64,000 bases of DNA. Origin: Ottelia alismoides (Eukaryota; Streptophyta; Magnoliopsida; Alismatales; Hydrocharitaceae). The translations under genes and the position numbers were made by a program. The DNA is taken from assembly GCA_037367405.1 (NCBI GenBank), contig JAZKJV010010749.1, forward strand, positions 248,001 to 312,000, read 5' to 3'. The notes beneath the pieces are model-generated. The model was not told where the DNA came from, searched no databases, and saw only the letters and a program-made list of their open reading frames with translations. This document shows, piece after piece, positions 44,003-55,264 of the stretch; the stretch's first letter is position 1; every line of letters begins with the position of its first letter.

Positions 44003-45646
44003 GATGCTATCCCCTCCTTCATGATAAAGAGTGGAATTCTCCCAATGGTACGACTTGGCTTTTGCAAGAAAGGTCTCAAGTCGCTGTCTGGGCCAATCTT
44101 GTGGGACCTTCTTCGTGACAAGGTAATTCACAATATCAGCGTACCATGGAAGTGAGGTGATTGCAAGGATCGCCTCATCTGGAAAAGTCTCTGTAATAGG
44201 TGTAATCTGATCCGAATCTTCAAGGTTCTCTAAACGAGAGAGGTGATCCGCCACAACATTTTTGACTCCAGGTTTATCCTTAATCTCTATATCAAACTCC
44301 TGGAGTAGAAGGATCCATCTGGTCAATCTGGCTTTGGCATCCTTCTTTGCCATTAAGTATCGGATGGCGGTGTGGTCAGTATAAATAGTCACTTTAGATC
44401 CAAGAATGTAAGATCGAAACTTATCCAAGGCAAAGACTACAGCTAGCATCTCTTTCTCTGTGACTGTGTAATTCCGCTGAGCGGCATCCATTGTTCGGCT
44501 AGCGTAGTGAATGGCAAAAGGCGCTCCATCTCTCCTCTGTCCTAGCACAGCCCCTATGGCAAAATCAGAAGCATCCGTCATGATCTCGAATGGGAGAGAC
44601 CAATCAGGCGGCTGAAGGACAGGAGCCTCGACAACTAAATTCTTGAGAGTCTCAAATGATGCAAGACACTTATCATCTACAAGGAACTCAGTGTCTTTCG
44701 TCAAAAAATCTGTGAGCGGTCGGGCAATTTTGCTGAAGTCCTGTATGAACCATCGGTAAAAACCGACATGCCCCAGAAAAGACCGCAATTGTCGTATATT
44801 GGACGGTGGATTGAGCTTCTTGATGATATCCACCTTGGCCGGGTCGACCTCCATGCCCCTGTTGGAGATGATGTGGCCAAGGACCGTCCCCTGAGTCACC
44901 ATGAAGTGACTCTTCTCCCAAGACAAGACTAAGTTGACCTCAATGCAGCGCTGAAGTACTCGGTCTAGGTAATCAAGACATGCATCAAAACTGTCACCAT
45001 AAACCGAGAAATCATCCATGAAGACCTCTAAAAATTCACCAACCATGTCCGAGAAAATAGAGAGCATGCACCTCTGGAATGTAGCCGAGGCATTACATAA
45101 TCCAAAGGGCATCCGTCGAAAAGCATACGTACCAAACGGACAGGTGAACGTTGTTTTCTCTTGGTCTTCAGGCGCTATGGCCACTTGATTGTATCCCGAA
45201 TACCCATCCAGAAAGCAGTAGTAACTCTTCCCAGCTAATCTCTCAATGATCTGATCTATGAATGGTAGCAGGAAGTGGTCCTTCTTGGTGGCCTGATTCA
45301 ATCGTCTGTAGTCCACACAGACCCTCCAAGAAGTGGGTACTCGGGTGGCTATCTCCTCTCCAGACTCATTCACAACTGTGGTGATACCCGTCTTCTTGGG
45401 TACCACATGCAATGGACTAACCCACTTAGAGTCAGAGATGGGGTAGATAAAATCGGCGCTCCACCACTTAGATATTTCCTTCATAACCACTTCTCGAAGA
45501 TTCGGGTTCAGCCTTCGCTGGAACTCACGCGAGGGCTTGGCGTCTTCTTCGAGATAAATGTGGTGGGAGCACAGGGCCGGACTTATCCCCTGGAGATCAG
45601 CCACACTCCATCCTATTGCCTTGCGGTTTCTTTCAAGAACCTCCAT
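44000..45646 (-). CDS. L1 reverse transcriptase and RNase H, open part of a broken pol
   Basis: 548 residues with RT followed by RNase [14 protein letters not shown] (75-85), FGLCN (181-185) and the active site FMDD (209-212). RNase H keeps D358 of MTDASD, TEKEML and the TDH aspartate, so the catalytic set looks complete. [14 protein letters not shown] leads toward integrase. A TAA at 45656-45658 separates it from the linker and a TAG ends it at 44000, so it cannot be made as part of a polyprotein. The first Met is an internal residue of the original polyprotein, not a native start. Confidence 0.9.
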   Translation of the reverse strand: MEVLERNRKAIGWSVADLQGISPALCSHHIYLEEDAKPSREFQRRLNPNLREVVMKEISKWWSADFIYPISDSKWVSPLHVVPKKTGITTVVNESGEEIATRVPTSWRVCVDYRRLNQATKKDHFLLPFIDQIIERLAGKSYYCFLDGYSGYNQVAIAPEDQEKTTFTCPFGTYAFRRMPFGLCNASATFQRCMLSIFSDMVGEFLEVFMDDFSVYGDSFDACLDYLDRVLQRCIEVNLVLSWEKSHFMVTQGTVLGHIISNRGMEVDPAKVDIIKKLNPPSNIRQLRSFLGHVGFYRWFIQDFSKIARPLTDFLTKDTEFLVDDKCLASFETLKNLVVEAPVLQPPDWSLPFEIMTDASDFAIGAVLGQRRDGAPFAIHYASRTMDAAQRNYTVTEKEMLAVVFALDKFRSYILGSKVTIYTDHTAIRYLMAKKDAKARLTRWILLLQEFDIEIKDKPGVKNVVADHLSRLENLEDSDQITPITETFPDEAILAITSLPWYADIVNYLVTKKVPQDWPRQRLETFLAKAKSYHWENSTLYHEGGDSI

Positions 45647-45655
45647 CAGACGAGA

Positions 45656-46855
45656 TTATTGGTCTTCTGTCAAATCTGCTGAGATAATGACTAGGAACAT
45701 ATCTGGCTCACCTGCAAGGAATCTATACTTCATACTCTGCAGTAAGGTCTTCAATTCTGGGCAAGTGGGAGCTGGTAAATCTGGCTTCTGGAATGTCTGA
45801 GTGAATGCTACCAGATCTGTGTGTGAGAACTCTCGCAGCAATGGTAAATCTGACGAAGATGGCTCTGTTGGTGTATCTATCAACTGTCCTGGCTCACTCT
45901 CTGTCCTAGCTGTCGGCTCTGTAGGTACCAGACATGGTAAATATTCATCAAACTCCTGCCAATCAAAGTCGGTGTCTGTGTCTGAGGAATCTGAATCTGA
46001 AGCGCATGAGATAAAATCGTCTTCGCTATCCTGATCATGATAATCAGCTTCTACTGTATCCCGTGCCATGAGTGTGCTCTCCGAACTCTCATCTGCCATG
46101 ATCTGTGAATCTTCACTATCTGAGGATGTGGCAAGAGCTTGTGATGCGGGATCTGCCCAAACTGCTTCGTCGTCTGTAATCACAAAGTCACACTCGTGGT
46201 GGATATCTAGCTCTGCATCTGTCATTTGCTCTGAGTCGGTCATCTGATCTGAGCACTCTGAATCTCTGGATCTAGTCTCCTCGATCGTCTCTATTTGTAC
46301 ACTTTCACCATTGATGCGAAAGTATACCTTCCCACTATCATGGTCGGTCACCGCCTTGGCTGTGGCCAAGAAGGGTCTTCCTAAAATGATGGGGGTATCG
46401 ATCACACGTTCAGGGATCTCCATGTCCAGTACAATAAAGTCCACGGGGAATTTCAGGCCCTGAATTGTGACGATAACGTCCTTAAGTAACCCCTTTGGCC
46501 TCTTTACAGATCTATCAGCAAACTGAAGGATCGTCCTGCTCTGTCTAAGAGGGCCAAACTCGAATCGATCGAGTAAGGCAGCCGGAAGGAGGTTAATCGA
46601 AGAACCACTGTCCAAAAGAGTACGATCAAATTGCTGCTCATGAATGTGGCATCTGACATATGGAGCTCCTGCATCAGGTTTCTTGGCTGGCAATTTGTTC
46701 TGTATAGCGAAGAAAGTGGCACGTGTAAGCACATGGATTTCTGCATTCCTCTTCTTCCTATGTATAGTGGTCTTCTCTCTCAAGTGCTTCTGGAAGAGAG
46801 GGATGTGCTCTAATGCCTCCTGTAGAGTCAGCTGAATGTGGAATCTGTCAATCAT
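45656..46855 (-). CDS. L1 protease and acidic linker, open part of a broken pol
   Basis: 399 residues. The aspartic protease has LDSGSSINLLP with D82 as the catalytic residue, then FADRSVKRPKG, and ILGRPFLATA as the second conserved box. From about residue 195 an acidic, D/E/S-rich linker (DSDSSDTDTDFD) leads to RT. Ends at TAA (45656) where L2 has a Glu codon. Upstream TAA at 46877-46879 and a frameshift near 47070 separate it from the gag side. Confidence 0.85.
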   Translation of the reverse strand: MIDRFHIQLTLQEALEHIPLFQKHLREKTTIHRKKRNAEIHVLTRATFFAIQNKLPAKKPDAGAPYVRCHIHEQQFDRTLLDSGSSINLLPAALLDRFEFGPLRQSRTILQFADRSVKRPKGLLKDVIVTIQGLKFPVDFIVLDMEIPERVIDTPIILGRPFLATAKAVTDHDSGKVYFRINGESVQIETIEETRSRDSECSDQMTDSEQMTDAELDIHHECDFVITDDEAVWADPASQALATSSDSEDSQIMADESSESTLMARDTVEADYHDQDSEDDFISCASDSDSSDTDTDFDWQEFDEYLPCLVPTEPTARTESEPGQLIDTPTEPSSSDLPLLREFSHTDLVAFTQTFQKPDLPAPTCPELKTLLQSMKYRFLAGEPDMFLVIISADLTEDQ

Positions 46856-46876
46856 CTGCTGGCTGAACTCTAACTG

Positions 46877-47604
46877 TTATGATTTTTTTGGATTTTTTGT
46901 TTTCTTCCCTTGCCCTAAGCGGAGTGCTTGAGGGAAAGGGATCGCTGGACCCTCCTCAGATAGAGGGTCAGGAAGAGGTTCCTGTTGCTGAGAAGGACTG
47001 GAGTCCATACAAAAGTGATCATGCAACACACATGGACTCTGAGTAGATGAAGAAACCTTTCCTTTATTCATTTTTTGTTATTTTTAATAGTGTCCTGAGA
47101 TACATAGATATGAGGAAACACAACTGGACTAGAAATGGTGGCATCATCACCACCCACAGCATCTGTCTTCGCGGCATCAGCACCGCGCTCTGGCTCAGCA
47201 TCACATCTAATAGTGGCATCAGTACCACCAACTGCATCTGGAGACATGATGGCATCAGTACCGCCGAATGGATCATCATCCTTGGTGGCGTCAGCACCAC
47301 CGTCATCAACATCATTAGCGGCATCAGCACCGCTATCCTCCTCGTCTGACGCTCTGGAATCAGCAATGGGTTGTCGTTCAGACGAGGCGCCGCCGGCTGG
47401 CCTTCTACCGCTCCTAAGTTTTACAAAATCAGCATCAAATATGGGGGAGGAAATATCATTCAAAATATCACTAGGAGTGGCGGCCTCTGTAAACTGTACC
47501 TGCTCAGACTTCCTCTTCAGATTGTTTGGGTTAGGTTCAATCTGAGCAGGTATGGCGGCTTTTCCCTTGATTATCTCCCTTATTTCCTGTCGGAACTCAT
47601 CCAT
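46877..47604 (-). pseudogene. L1 gag-protease linker with palindromic repeats
   Basis: MDEFRQEIREI and LKRKSEQVQFTEAATPSD match L2, as does LRSGRRPAGG. Then a repetitive part (GGADATKDDDPFGGTDAI...) is encoded by the 18-nt palindromic units listed separately. The frame shifts near 47070, after which MNKGK...FPQALRLGQGKK continues to TAA at 46877. Confidence 0.8.
47137..47334 (-). repeat. Palindromic 16-18-nt coding repeat in L1 (five clear units)
   Basis: Units on the + strand at 47137-47154 (GGTGGCATCATCACCACC), 47170-47187 (CGCGGCATCAGCACCGCG), 47213-47228, 47284-47301 and 47317-47334 (AGCGGCATCAGCACCGCT). The arms change together (GGTGG/CCACC, CGCGG/CCGCG, AGCGG/CCGCT) while the 8-nt centre stays almost the same. 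They encode GGADAT-like peptides on the minus strand. Confidence 0.8.
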
Positions 47605-49539
47605 CTCTCGCCGGAAGGACGCCTGCTGGTCAGTGAGTAAGCGGGTGAGGTCATCAAGGTCCGGGTTCTCATAAACCGGTGCATGAGAACCAGATGGGTT
47701 CCCTCGTTGGAACCGAGGGGGAGGCTGAGAATACTGTTGAGGCTGCTGCTGCTGCCTCTACTGCTGTCCCTGATGGTAAGGACGAGGACCCTACTGGAAG
47801 TGCTGCTGTGACTGGGAGTAATGGGGCTGCTGCTGCTGGCTACTCTATCCACCCTGAGCTGGAGGCTGTTGCTGGGATGAGGTACCTCCGTTGGACCATC
47901 TGAATCCAGGATGATCCCGACGTATCCCGGGCTGCTGCCGGTCATACCAAATCCCATTGACTTCCATCAACGGCTCCTGCTCGTACGGAAAAGGGGGAAG
48001 AACTGCCAGTGGCTGATCCGGCTGATACACCACCATCTGAGTGTCTTGAAATGGTGGTGGCTGAGAGTAGTGCTGCTGCAACTGCTGAACCGGCTCTGCC
48101 TGAATGTGGTGAACCTGGTGGTACTGGGCAGAGTGCTGGGAGGAGCTGTTGCTGGTGGGATCAGCTCGTGACCTGGAACGAGGCTGAGAAGCTGCTTGTG
48201 CCTCCTGGAGACACAAGATATGGGTCTTCAGGTCACTAAGAGTCTGTGCCAATTGATCTATCTGTGTCATGCCTTGGCACTGCTTCTTTTCTATTATCTC
48301 AATGTGGTCCAACTTCTCACTGATAATGCCCATGTCAGCAGCTGAAGATTCTGCCTGTGCTGCTGCTGCTGACGAAGAAATGGGTGGACCCACATCAGCC
48401 CGTGAGATCCTATGATAGGACACAGCATGGGGTTGGGGTTTCCCTTGAGCGTAGAGCCTAGTCTGGGACATCACTGAGTAGTTTTCAGCCATCTCCTCAT
48501 AGATGGCCCAGACTTGGTCTTCGTCCTTGGCGAAGTAGGAACCCCCACAAGAAGCGTTGACAAGCCCCTACAGCTCCGGTGTCAGCCCACAAAAGAAGCT
48601 CTGGACAAGATTGGGCTTGGATATGTCATGGTGTGGACACCGGTCAATGAGCTCACGGAATCGATCCCACGCCTCATTAAATTGTTCATTGGGATCATGG
48701 AGAAGTTGTTGATCAGAGCTCGTGCTGCGTTGGTCCGACCGAGTGGATAGTACTTGTTTAAGTACTCGGTCCGGAGCTGCTCCCAAGTGGTAACAAATCT
48801 CCCTAAATGCTTCAGCCAATTGGCTGCTCTGTCGGCCAGGGAGAAAGGGAATGCTATCATTTTGATAGTGTCCTCGTCTACATATCTGTCGTGGACAGTG
48901 CTGCAGATCATTTCAAACTCCTGCAGGTGTAGATGTGGCTCTTCGGTGGCTAACCCATGGAATTTGGGCAAAAGCTGAATGGTCTGGGGGGGAAGCTTGA
49001 AATCACCCAGAATCTCAGGGAGCTGAATCCATCGATGGGTTAGAGTTGCAGCAGGGTTGTGCAAATGCCTCATCGGTCGTGGCTGTCTAGCTTGCTCCGG
49101 CTGGTCCTCCGGGTTTCCGTCTGATCCTCCTCCAAACTCTGGAATCTCTCCACCGCCTGCTCGATTATTCTCTCCTCTGTCGGCTCGCATCTGTGCTAAT
49201 TCCTGACGAACCTCTGCCATGAACGCTCCTTGATCCCGAATCTGTCGCTGCATCGTCTCTAAGGAGGCTAACAAGGTGTTGTTGATGGCGCCCTGATCTA
49301 GAACATAAGTGGAACTCTGGGGCTGTCCATCGGTTCGTCCATCATTGCTGGCCATCTTGTGGGTCTCTGCAAAGGCAAAAGACCCTGGCTTAGGAGCCGT
49401 CAAGTTAACAAATAACCGTGTTGTTCTCTGCACAGGTATCTCAGGACTGGTGGAAGAAGGGTGGTCGAGGGGGGACAGGGTGGTAGTGAACTCAGGTTCG
49501 GAGAGCGGGTCTGGGCTCTCCGAAACCGTCCTAGATGAA
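47605..49539 (-). pseudogene. gag: L1 gag, 5'-truncated by L2, frameshifted
   Basis: Starts at the L2 border (49539) inside SSRTVSESPDPLSEPEF. Coiled-coil-like LASLETMQRQIRDQGAFMAEVRQELAQMR, then the gag domain (HLHLQEFEMICSTV, IAFPFSLADRAANWLKHLG, YLNKYYPLGRTNAARALI). A one-base shift near 48690 moves CPHHDISKPNLVQSFF into another frame, and a TAG follows near 48568. The region MAENYSVMSQTRLY onward (48492-47845) is open again and ends in a Gln-rich tail. Three TAG codons break that tail between 47845 and 47750. No CCHC knuckle is seen. Confidence 0.85.
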
Positions 49540-51446
49540 TGATGACCGACCTGATCACTAGGGTATGAGGTACAGAAATAGGATCGTTGTGACCCGAGCA
49601 ATCAGACCATGTATCAAGAAAAAGATCGAACTGCTAAATAAATCAAAGATCAAAACAAAACGTGAAGCGGTCCCGCTATGAGATTAACCTGGTATAGCAC
49701 CCAGGGTCGAACACAAGGAGCACGGATTGGCCAAAGGCCTACGAAGTAGTAAAAATAAAGTAAAATAAAGGCAAAATGTTTTTAGTGGTTTTTAATAATT
49801 TTTATATATATATTTTTTTGGATTTTTAAATGTGAAGAAAATAAAAGAAACACAAAATCAAGCAAGCTTCAACTGATTATTTAATGTGTCAAAAATCAAG
49901 CAAAAATTCAAACAAAAATGTTTTTATGTTTTTCAGGTTTTTTAGTGTTTTTGGTGAATTTTTGGGATTTTTATAATGTGTATTTTATTTTCTAAAAATC
50001 AAACAGTACTGAAAATGCAAGGCATTGTCCAGCCAGGCCCAAAATCCAAAGATAAAATATCTAAGGATCTCAGAGGGACCTGGAGGTAATTTTCCTGTAT
50101 ACTAGAGAAAACTAGGAAAATTTGAGCACCAACATTATTGTTTTTGGGTTTTTAGATTATTTACTAGAATTTTTATGAGTTTTTAGGTGTTTTTGAGTTT
50201 TTAGGGTTTTTAAGCAATGAAAAATAGCCAAAATTGGCTAGAAAATCAAGAAACACAAAAGAAACAGTACCTAATTTTTGTGGAATTTTTGAGGGGGTTT
50301 TTATATTTTTTTGAGATTTTTACTTCTAGACAGTAGCTAAAATAGAGGTTTTTGAATTTTTAAAAATAACAAATAAAATCAAAAATGTCCTCAAAAATTC
50401 TCAAAAATCCTACAACATGGCAGGAGCCATGTATCAAATTTTCATCGAATTTGGAGGTGATTTGATATTTTATTCAAAAATCAGAAGAGGGCACTGTGCA
50501 TAGGGACTGAAGTGCAAATACCCGAAGTTCTGGGGGTCCAGGTGCAATTTTCCCAGCAAGTCACGCGCGCGGCGCGTGCCTGGGGCACTCAGGGACCTTC
50601 TGGTAAGAAAAACAAGTCCGAGGACCTTTTGGTAACTCGTACCAAAAAGTCCAGGGGCTGTTCTGCAAATAACCCACTAAAAGACGCACATGCGGAATTT
50701 TAACACTCACAGGGGCATATATGCAATAACCAAAAAGTTTTCATTCATTAACAAACATCCAGAACTACAGGGCTAATGTCGTAATTACACCAAATATACA
50801 CGTGACGACGCACGTGGCTCACACAAACAGGGGCATAAATGCAAATAAGCTAAGGTACGGGGTCCCAAGTGCAAATATCCCAACGTAAATAAAAGGCACA
50901 CAATATTTACAGGACTAAATCTAAAAACATAAACTAAGAGGGGGCCTACGGTAAATTACCCCTTTATTACGCCGATGGCTGGATGTGCGCCACGTAGCAG
51001 ATCTGACGGTCCTGGACGACGGGCGCTTCTCTCCTTCCTCACGTGGGCCTGATCGACGTCTCAGAGGAGGACACGTGGAAGATCTGACGGCCTCGGGTGC
51101 TGGTGCCTCTCTCTCTGCGCTAACGGTCCAGATCGTCCCTCGGGCCGATCAAGCGGTGGCTGCAGCTCCTGAATGGATGGACGTGATGCGAACTGGGGAG
51201 CTGAGGGCGATCGGACGGTGCTCGAGGACCCTGGAAGAACAGTTGGCCGGCGAGCTTCGCCGGCCTCGTGCGAGCACGGTGGTCCTCCTCAGCTGCCTCT
51301 GGATATCGGAGAAGATTCGTGATGAAGTTCCGCAGCTGTTGGTTGCCTCCAATGGCCCAGCCGAGCCCTGGAGGGGCTCCGGCGAGGTCGGCGGAGGGAA
51401 GCTCCTGGCCTGAATGTAGGGAAGCCTCAGATGGCCTCCTTCGGAC

Positions 51447-51756
51447 CTGCAAAGTGGGTCAGAAGCTTCACGGGTCAAGGGCAAAGTGCCTCGACCCGAT
51501 GAGGCGGCGTGAAGGTGGTCGATGCGTCGGGATGAGCGAGCTCCGGCGAGCGACGGACGGTGGAGCTCGAACCCCAGCTCCTGTGCGAGCTGGGTTGAAC
51601 GAAAGGGTGGAGAAGGTGCGTGGAGGAAAGGCGATGGTGAACGTGGGTTCCGATGATCGAAAAGGTATGCGCGATGGCCGGAATCGACGGAACGCGGCGG
51701 AGCTACGATTTGGGGCTAACTAGAAATTAGGCGAAATAGGAATGCTAGAAGGTTAC
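51447..51756 (-). other. Intron-like segment in the L2 LTR
   Basis: Donor CACCCAG/GTAACC (intron start 51756) and acceptor CCACTTTGCAG/GTCCGA (intron end 51447), 310 nt, about 255 bp after a TATA box. Confidence 0.6.
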
Positions 51757-52010
51757 CTGGGTGGCGAAGTAGACTGGGCTGGAGCTGGGGTAGCTCCCGG
51801 TCGTGGCCTCGAAGGTCGTCTGGTCCTGAGGCTCGAGCTCCTGCACTGGGCGGAGCACGGCGGCGCTACGTCGCCGGATCAGTGGTCCGGCCACCCCCTC
51901 CTTGCTGCGACACGGGCAATCGAGAGCTGTCACCTCAGGGACTGCTGTGGAGGTCACGGGATGAAGGGTGGAGAGCCAAAGATAGAAAAAGAATGCGGCG
52001 GAGCTCAGAC

Positions 52011-52016
52011 TATATA
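52011..52016 (-). promoter_or_regulatory. TATA box of the L2 LTR
   Basis: CGGTATATAGTC on the minus strand in a GC-rich setting, upstream of the intron donor. Confidence 0.5.
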
Positions 52017-53189
52017 CCGTGGAGGGTCCGGCAAGATTCGATCGGGCAGGGTAGCGTGAAGCGCGGATCCCAATGCAATCCCCCGGGCGATGATCTCGGA
52101 TGCAAGAAGAAGGATTAGGACCCGGGGTTTGCGCGAATGGCGGGCGGATCAGGCGGGGAAAAATCGGAGAAATTGGGTCGACAGCCCGATCCGCGAGAGA
52201 AGAGGGTCCGTGGGGGGAGTTGACCGGGGGGTCAACATCCCCGTGGACCAATCAGGAGAGGCCACGTCATAAATAATTTAAAAATTCAAAATAAAATAGG
52301 AAATGACCGAATTATTAAAAACTCAAAACATAAAATATTTTTATTTTAATTTTTTCTATTTTTGGTGATTTTTAATTAATTTTTCAAAATAAAAATAAGG
52401 TATTTACATAATAGGGCTATATATAGGTATATGTACAATATAGGGTTTTTAATTTTGATTTTTAATTATTTATTTTTATACATTTTTATTCCTATTTTAT
52501 ATTTTATTTATTTATAGAATAAAATGAGGAATAAAAGGATATTTTTATTATTTATATACATAGGGGAAATAAAAAGTTATGTACAACTATGTACATGGTA
52601 TATGTACAATATATTTTTGTTGTTTTAATTTTGTTATTTTTATTTGATTTTTGTTTTGTTTCTTTTTATTTATTTTATTTACAATATATATAACATAGAA
52701 TATTTACAAAAAGTTTTGAAAATAAATAAATTTATTTACGAGGTTAAATACATAAGGAGGCATGGTCTATGTACATGGTGAAAGGGCATTTTTGAATTTT
52801 TGTTTTTTATATTTTTATTTTGTTTTTAATAGTTTCTAAATATATACAAAATATGTACAAGCATATTTTTGGGTGAGGAAAATATAATTTTATTTATTTA
52901 CCTAAATATTTACACATGAGCCCCTATCTCCCTCTACTTTGGTTTTTATGCGGTCAGGCCCATGCTGAGCCCTCCCTTGGGTTAGGTTGCTCAATATTTA
53001 TTCTAAATATTTCCCTCTTTTTCTTTTTCATCTTTATTCTTTTATTTTTGGACAAAAACATGCTAATTATAGATATTTACAAAATGCATGCTTTTGCTAA
53101 TTATTCCTATTTACAAGTATCTACATGCATTTGCATAGGTTTTTGTAGCTAAAATATAAGAATAAAGAGTGATGAATGGGTATTCATCA

Positions 53190-55264
53190 CCCCCCTATAC
53201 TATACTTTGCTAGTCCCTTAGCAAACACTTATTTGAAAAAGAAGTGAAAAAGAAAGAAAGAAAAAGAGGATGTACATGGATCAAGGTTGATTATTAAACT
53301 TGCCTTCATTAAATTGAGGTATGGAGCTTAATCAGATCTTTGTATTATTAATGTGTCGGAACCTTATTTAGACTTAAGCTTAAAACCTAACAGCCTCTAA
53401 GTTCCACTAATCTATAACCAAGACTCCTCAATGCTCCAGATCAGAACAAGTCATCAATCACAAACCCTGAAGACCACGAATCTTTTCTTGTCCTGTGAAA
53501 GTGAGGTCTAAGCTCTCCACCTCAGAAATGGCAACTTGACAACCCTCCCCAACAAGGTAACTCTATGACCTTAATCTGGCCACTCTTTCCTCGAGGAGCG
53601 GGGTATTCCCTTCTAAGTTCAAGTACAACCGGCTCAAGAAGAGGGGGAAGAAGAGAATGGGTCAAGGCCAGTGTAGCCAAGTACCCTTGGGAGCTTGACC
53701 AGTGTAGCCAAGTCTCCCTGCTGCAAGCTACAATAGGTGGATCATGAAACCAAGCTTTGCTTATTGCACTTATATCCATACTCCGGTGGGATTATCATTT
53801 TCTCTCAGACCCACCACTTTTTTGGAGTTCTTTTCTTTTTGCACATTTTTTTTTCGAGTGCATCTATACAACATATACATGTGCAGCATATATACAAGGA
53901 GTTTTTCCTCTTGAGCCAGTAGACTATCCCTCTTTTGAAGCTTTATTGCAACCCACAACTCCCGTCGTTAGACCTCATGGCAACCAGACCAAGTTGAGAC
54001 GCACTTCCTTCACTATAAGAAGAAGAGAGGTTCCGCCTAGAAGTACTACCCTCATATGCTACCCCAAGTCAAGGAAGACTGCCTCCTCACCATCTCATCC
54101 GTAGAGAGCTCGGTGCATAGTGCGGGTGTCCAAGTAAAGCCATAATCTATATGAGTCATGTGTTGTTGTTAAGTGCTCTATCTAGGCTCATTGAGATGAC
54201 ATGTGATCATAGCCTAGTGGACTCAAAGAATTAAGTCACCATGCACCTGAAAAGCCTTAAACCCTAGCCCTATAAGGTTCCTCTTAGAATTAGGTGGATT
54301 AAGATCTTAATCAAGCTCCATTTCTCAATTTGATTCCAGGCTAGTTTAAATGTCAACTATCATCCAAGAAAAGCTATATACATATGTACAAAAAGATGCT
54401 TATTTACACAAATTTTACAATCATGCAAAATTTTTGAAAAATGTTTTGAAATCATGAATGATGATGCATGAAGTGCAAGTTTTGCAAAAAGATATTTACA
54501 CACATTTACACAAGATTTTTGCAAACTTTTTGATTTTCAAAACATTTTGGAAAAATTTTGTACTATATACATAATTTTGATACAAAAATATTTACACAAG
54601 CTTTACACAAAAGATTTTTGCAATCATTTTTACAAAAATAATTTGTACACTAGCTATGTATGTGCAAATAAAAGAAGATTATGTACATGAAAATTTTAAA
54701 TTTTTATGGTTTTTAGCCATTTTTATTTATTAACACACTCACACAAAGTACGAGTTATGGCTAAAGTATATATGAAATATATACACACCCCCCTATACTT
54801 AGCTCGAACGATGTCCTCAGAGTCAAGAGCGATGAAGAAGACATAACTCGTGCTATGTATAGGAAGTGAAAAGAAAGGCTATACAAAAAGGAAATGAAAA
54901 GTCAAGAGGGACTCAGGTCTCCCCCCTATACTTAGGATCAAGTAATCCTAAGTATAGCAGGCTGTACACGAAGGGAAAACCGAGTGGAGAATGTACAGGG
55001 TCTACCCCCGCTATACTTAGGGTGAAATATCCCTAAGTATAGGCAGCAAAACAGGGGTAGACAGAAACAAAAGAAATACCCGAAATGTCTCACATCCCCC
55101 CTATACTTAGGGTAAAGTGCACCCTAAGTATAGCATAATTACAAGATGGAGAAAGGGATGTGGGACTAAGGAATGTGATGATATGGACATCTGGATCTAT
55201 ATACAGCGGAAGATCAGTAAAGCTCAGGCGTGAGATGCATTAGATGTGAGTCAAAGACCACATC
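53190..55264 (-). other. L2 PPT, 3' noncoding module and hairpin array
   Basis: The PPT on the minus strand reads AAGTATAGTATAGGGGGG and touches the LTR start. The conserved module spans 53575-54345, then AT-rich DNA with TTTACA runs. Hairpins at about 54926-54957 (CTATACTTAGGAT/ATCCTAAGTATAG), 55010-55043 (GGGTG/CCC type) and 55100-55132 (CTATACTTAGGGT/ACCCTAAGTATAG). Each is followed, in the element's sense, by a G-rich tract. No gene. Confidence 0.85.

Larger units (their letters stand above)
37416..49539 (-). mobile_element. Element L1: Athila, inserted in L0 integrase, interrupted by L2
   Basis: In its sense: gag (from 49539, its first part lost), protease, RT, RNase H, integrase, hairpins, 3' module, PPT and 3' LTR. 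All coding parts are present but carry many stops and shifts. Its 5' end should resume right of L2. The left flank is GCATG. It is older than L2, which cuts it. Confidence 0.85.
49540..53189 (-). repeat. L2 3' LTR
   Basis: Minus-strand start TGATGAATACCC and end GGTCATCA at 49540; 3650 bp. The start is a perfect palindrome (53170-53177 with 53182-53189). TATA at 52011-52016, intron signals 51447-51756, and U5 CCTGG...CCCAGGGTCGAACACAAGGAG (49688-49720). GC-rich 50970-52260; AT-rich on both sides. Frames in the GC-rich part are not genes. Confidence 0.9.

Noticed and set aside
46504..46835. Short frames opposite the L1 protease
   Set aside because: They are antisense shadows of the protease domain with no family match.
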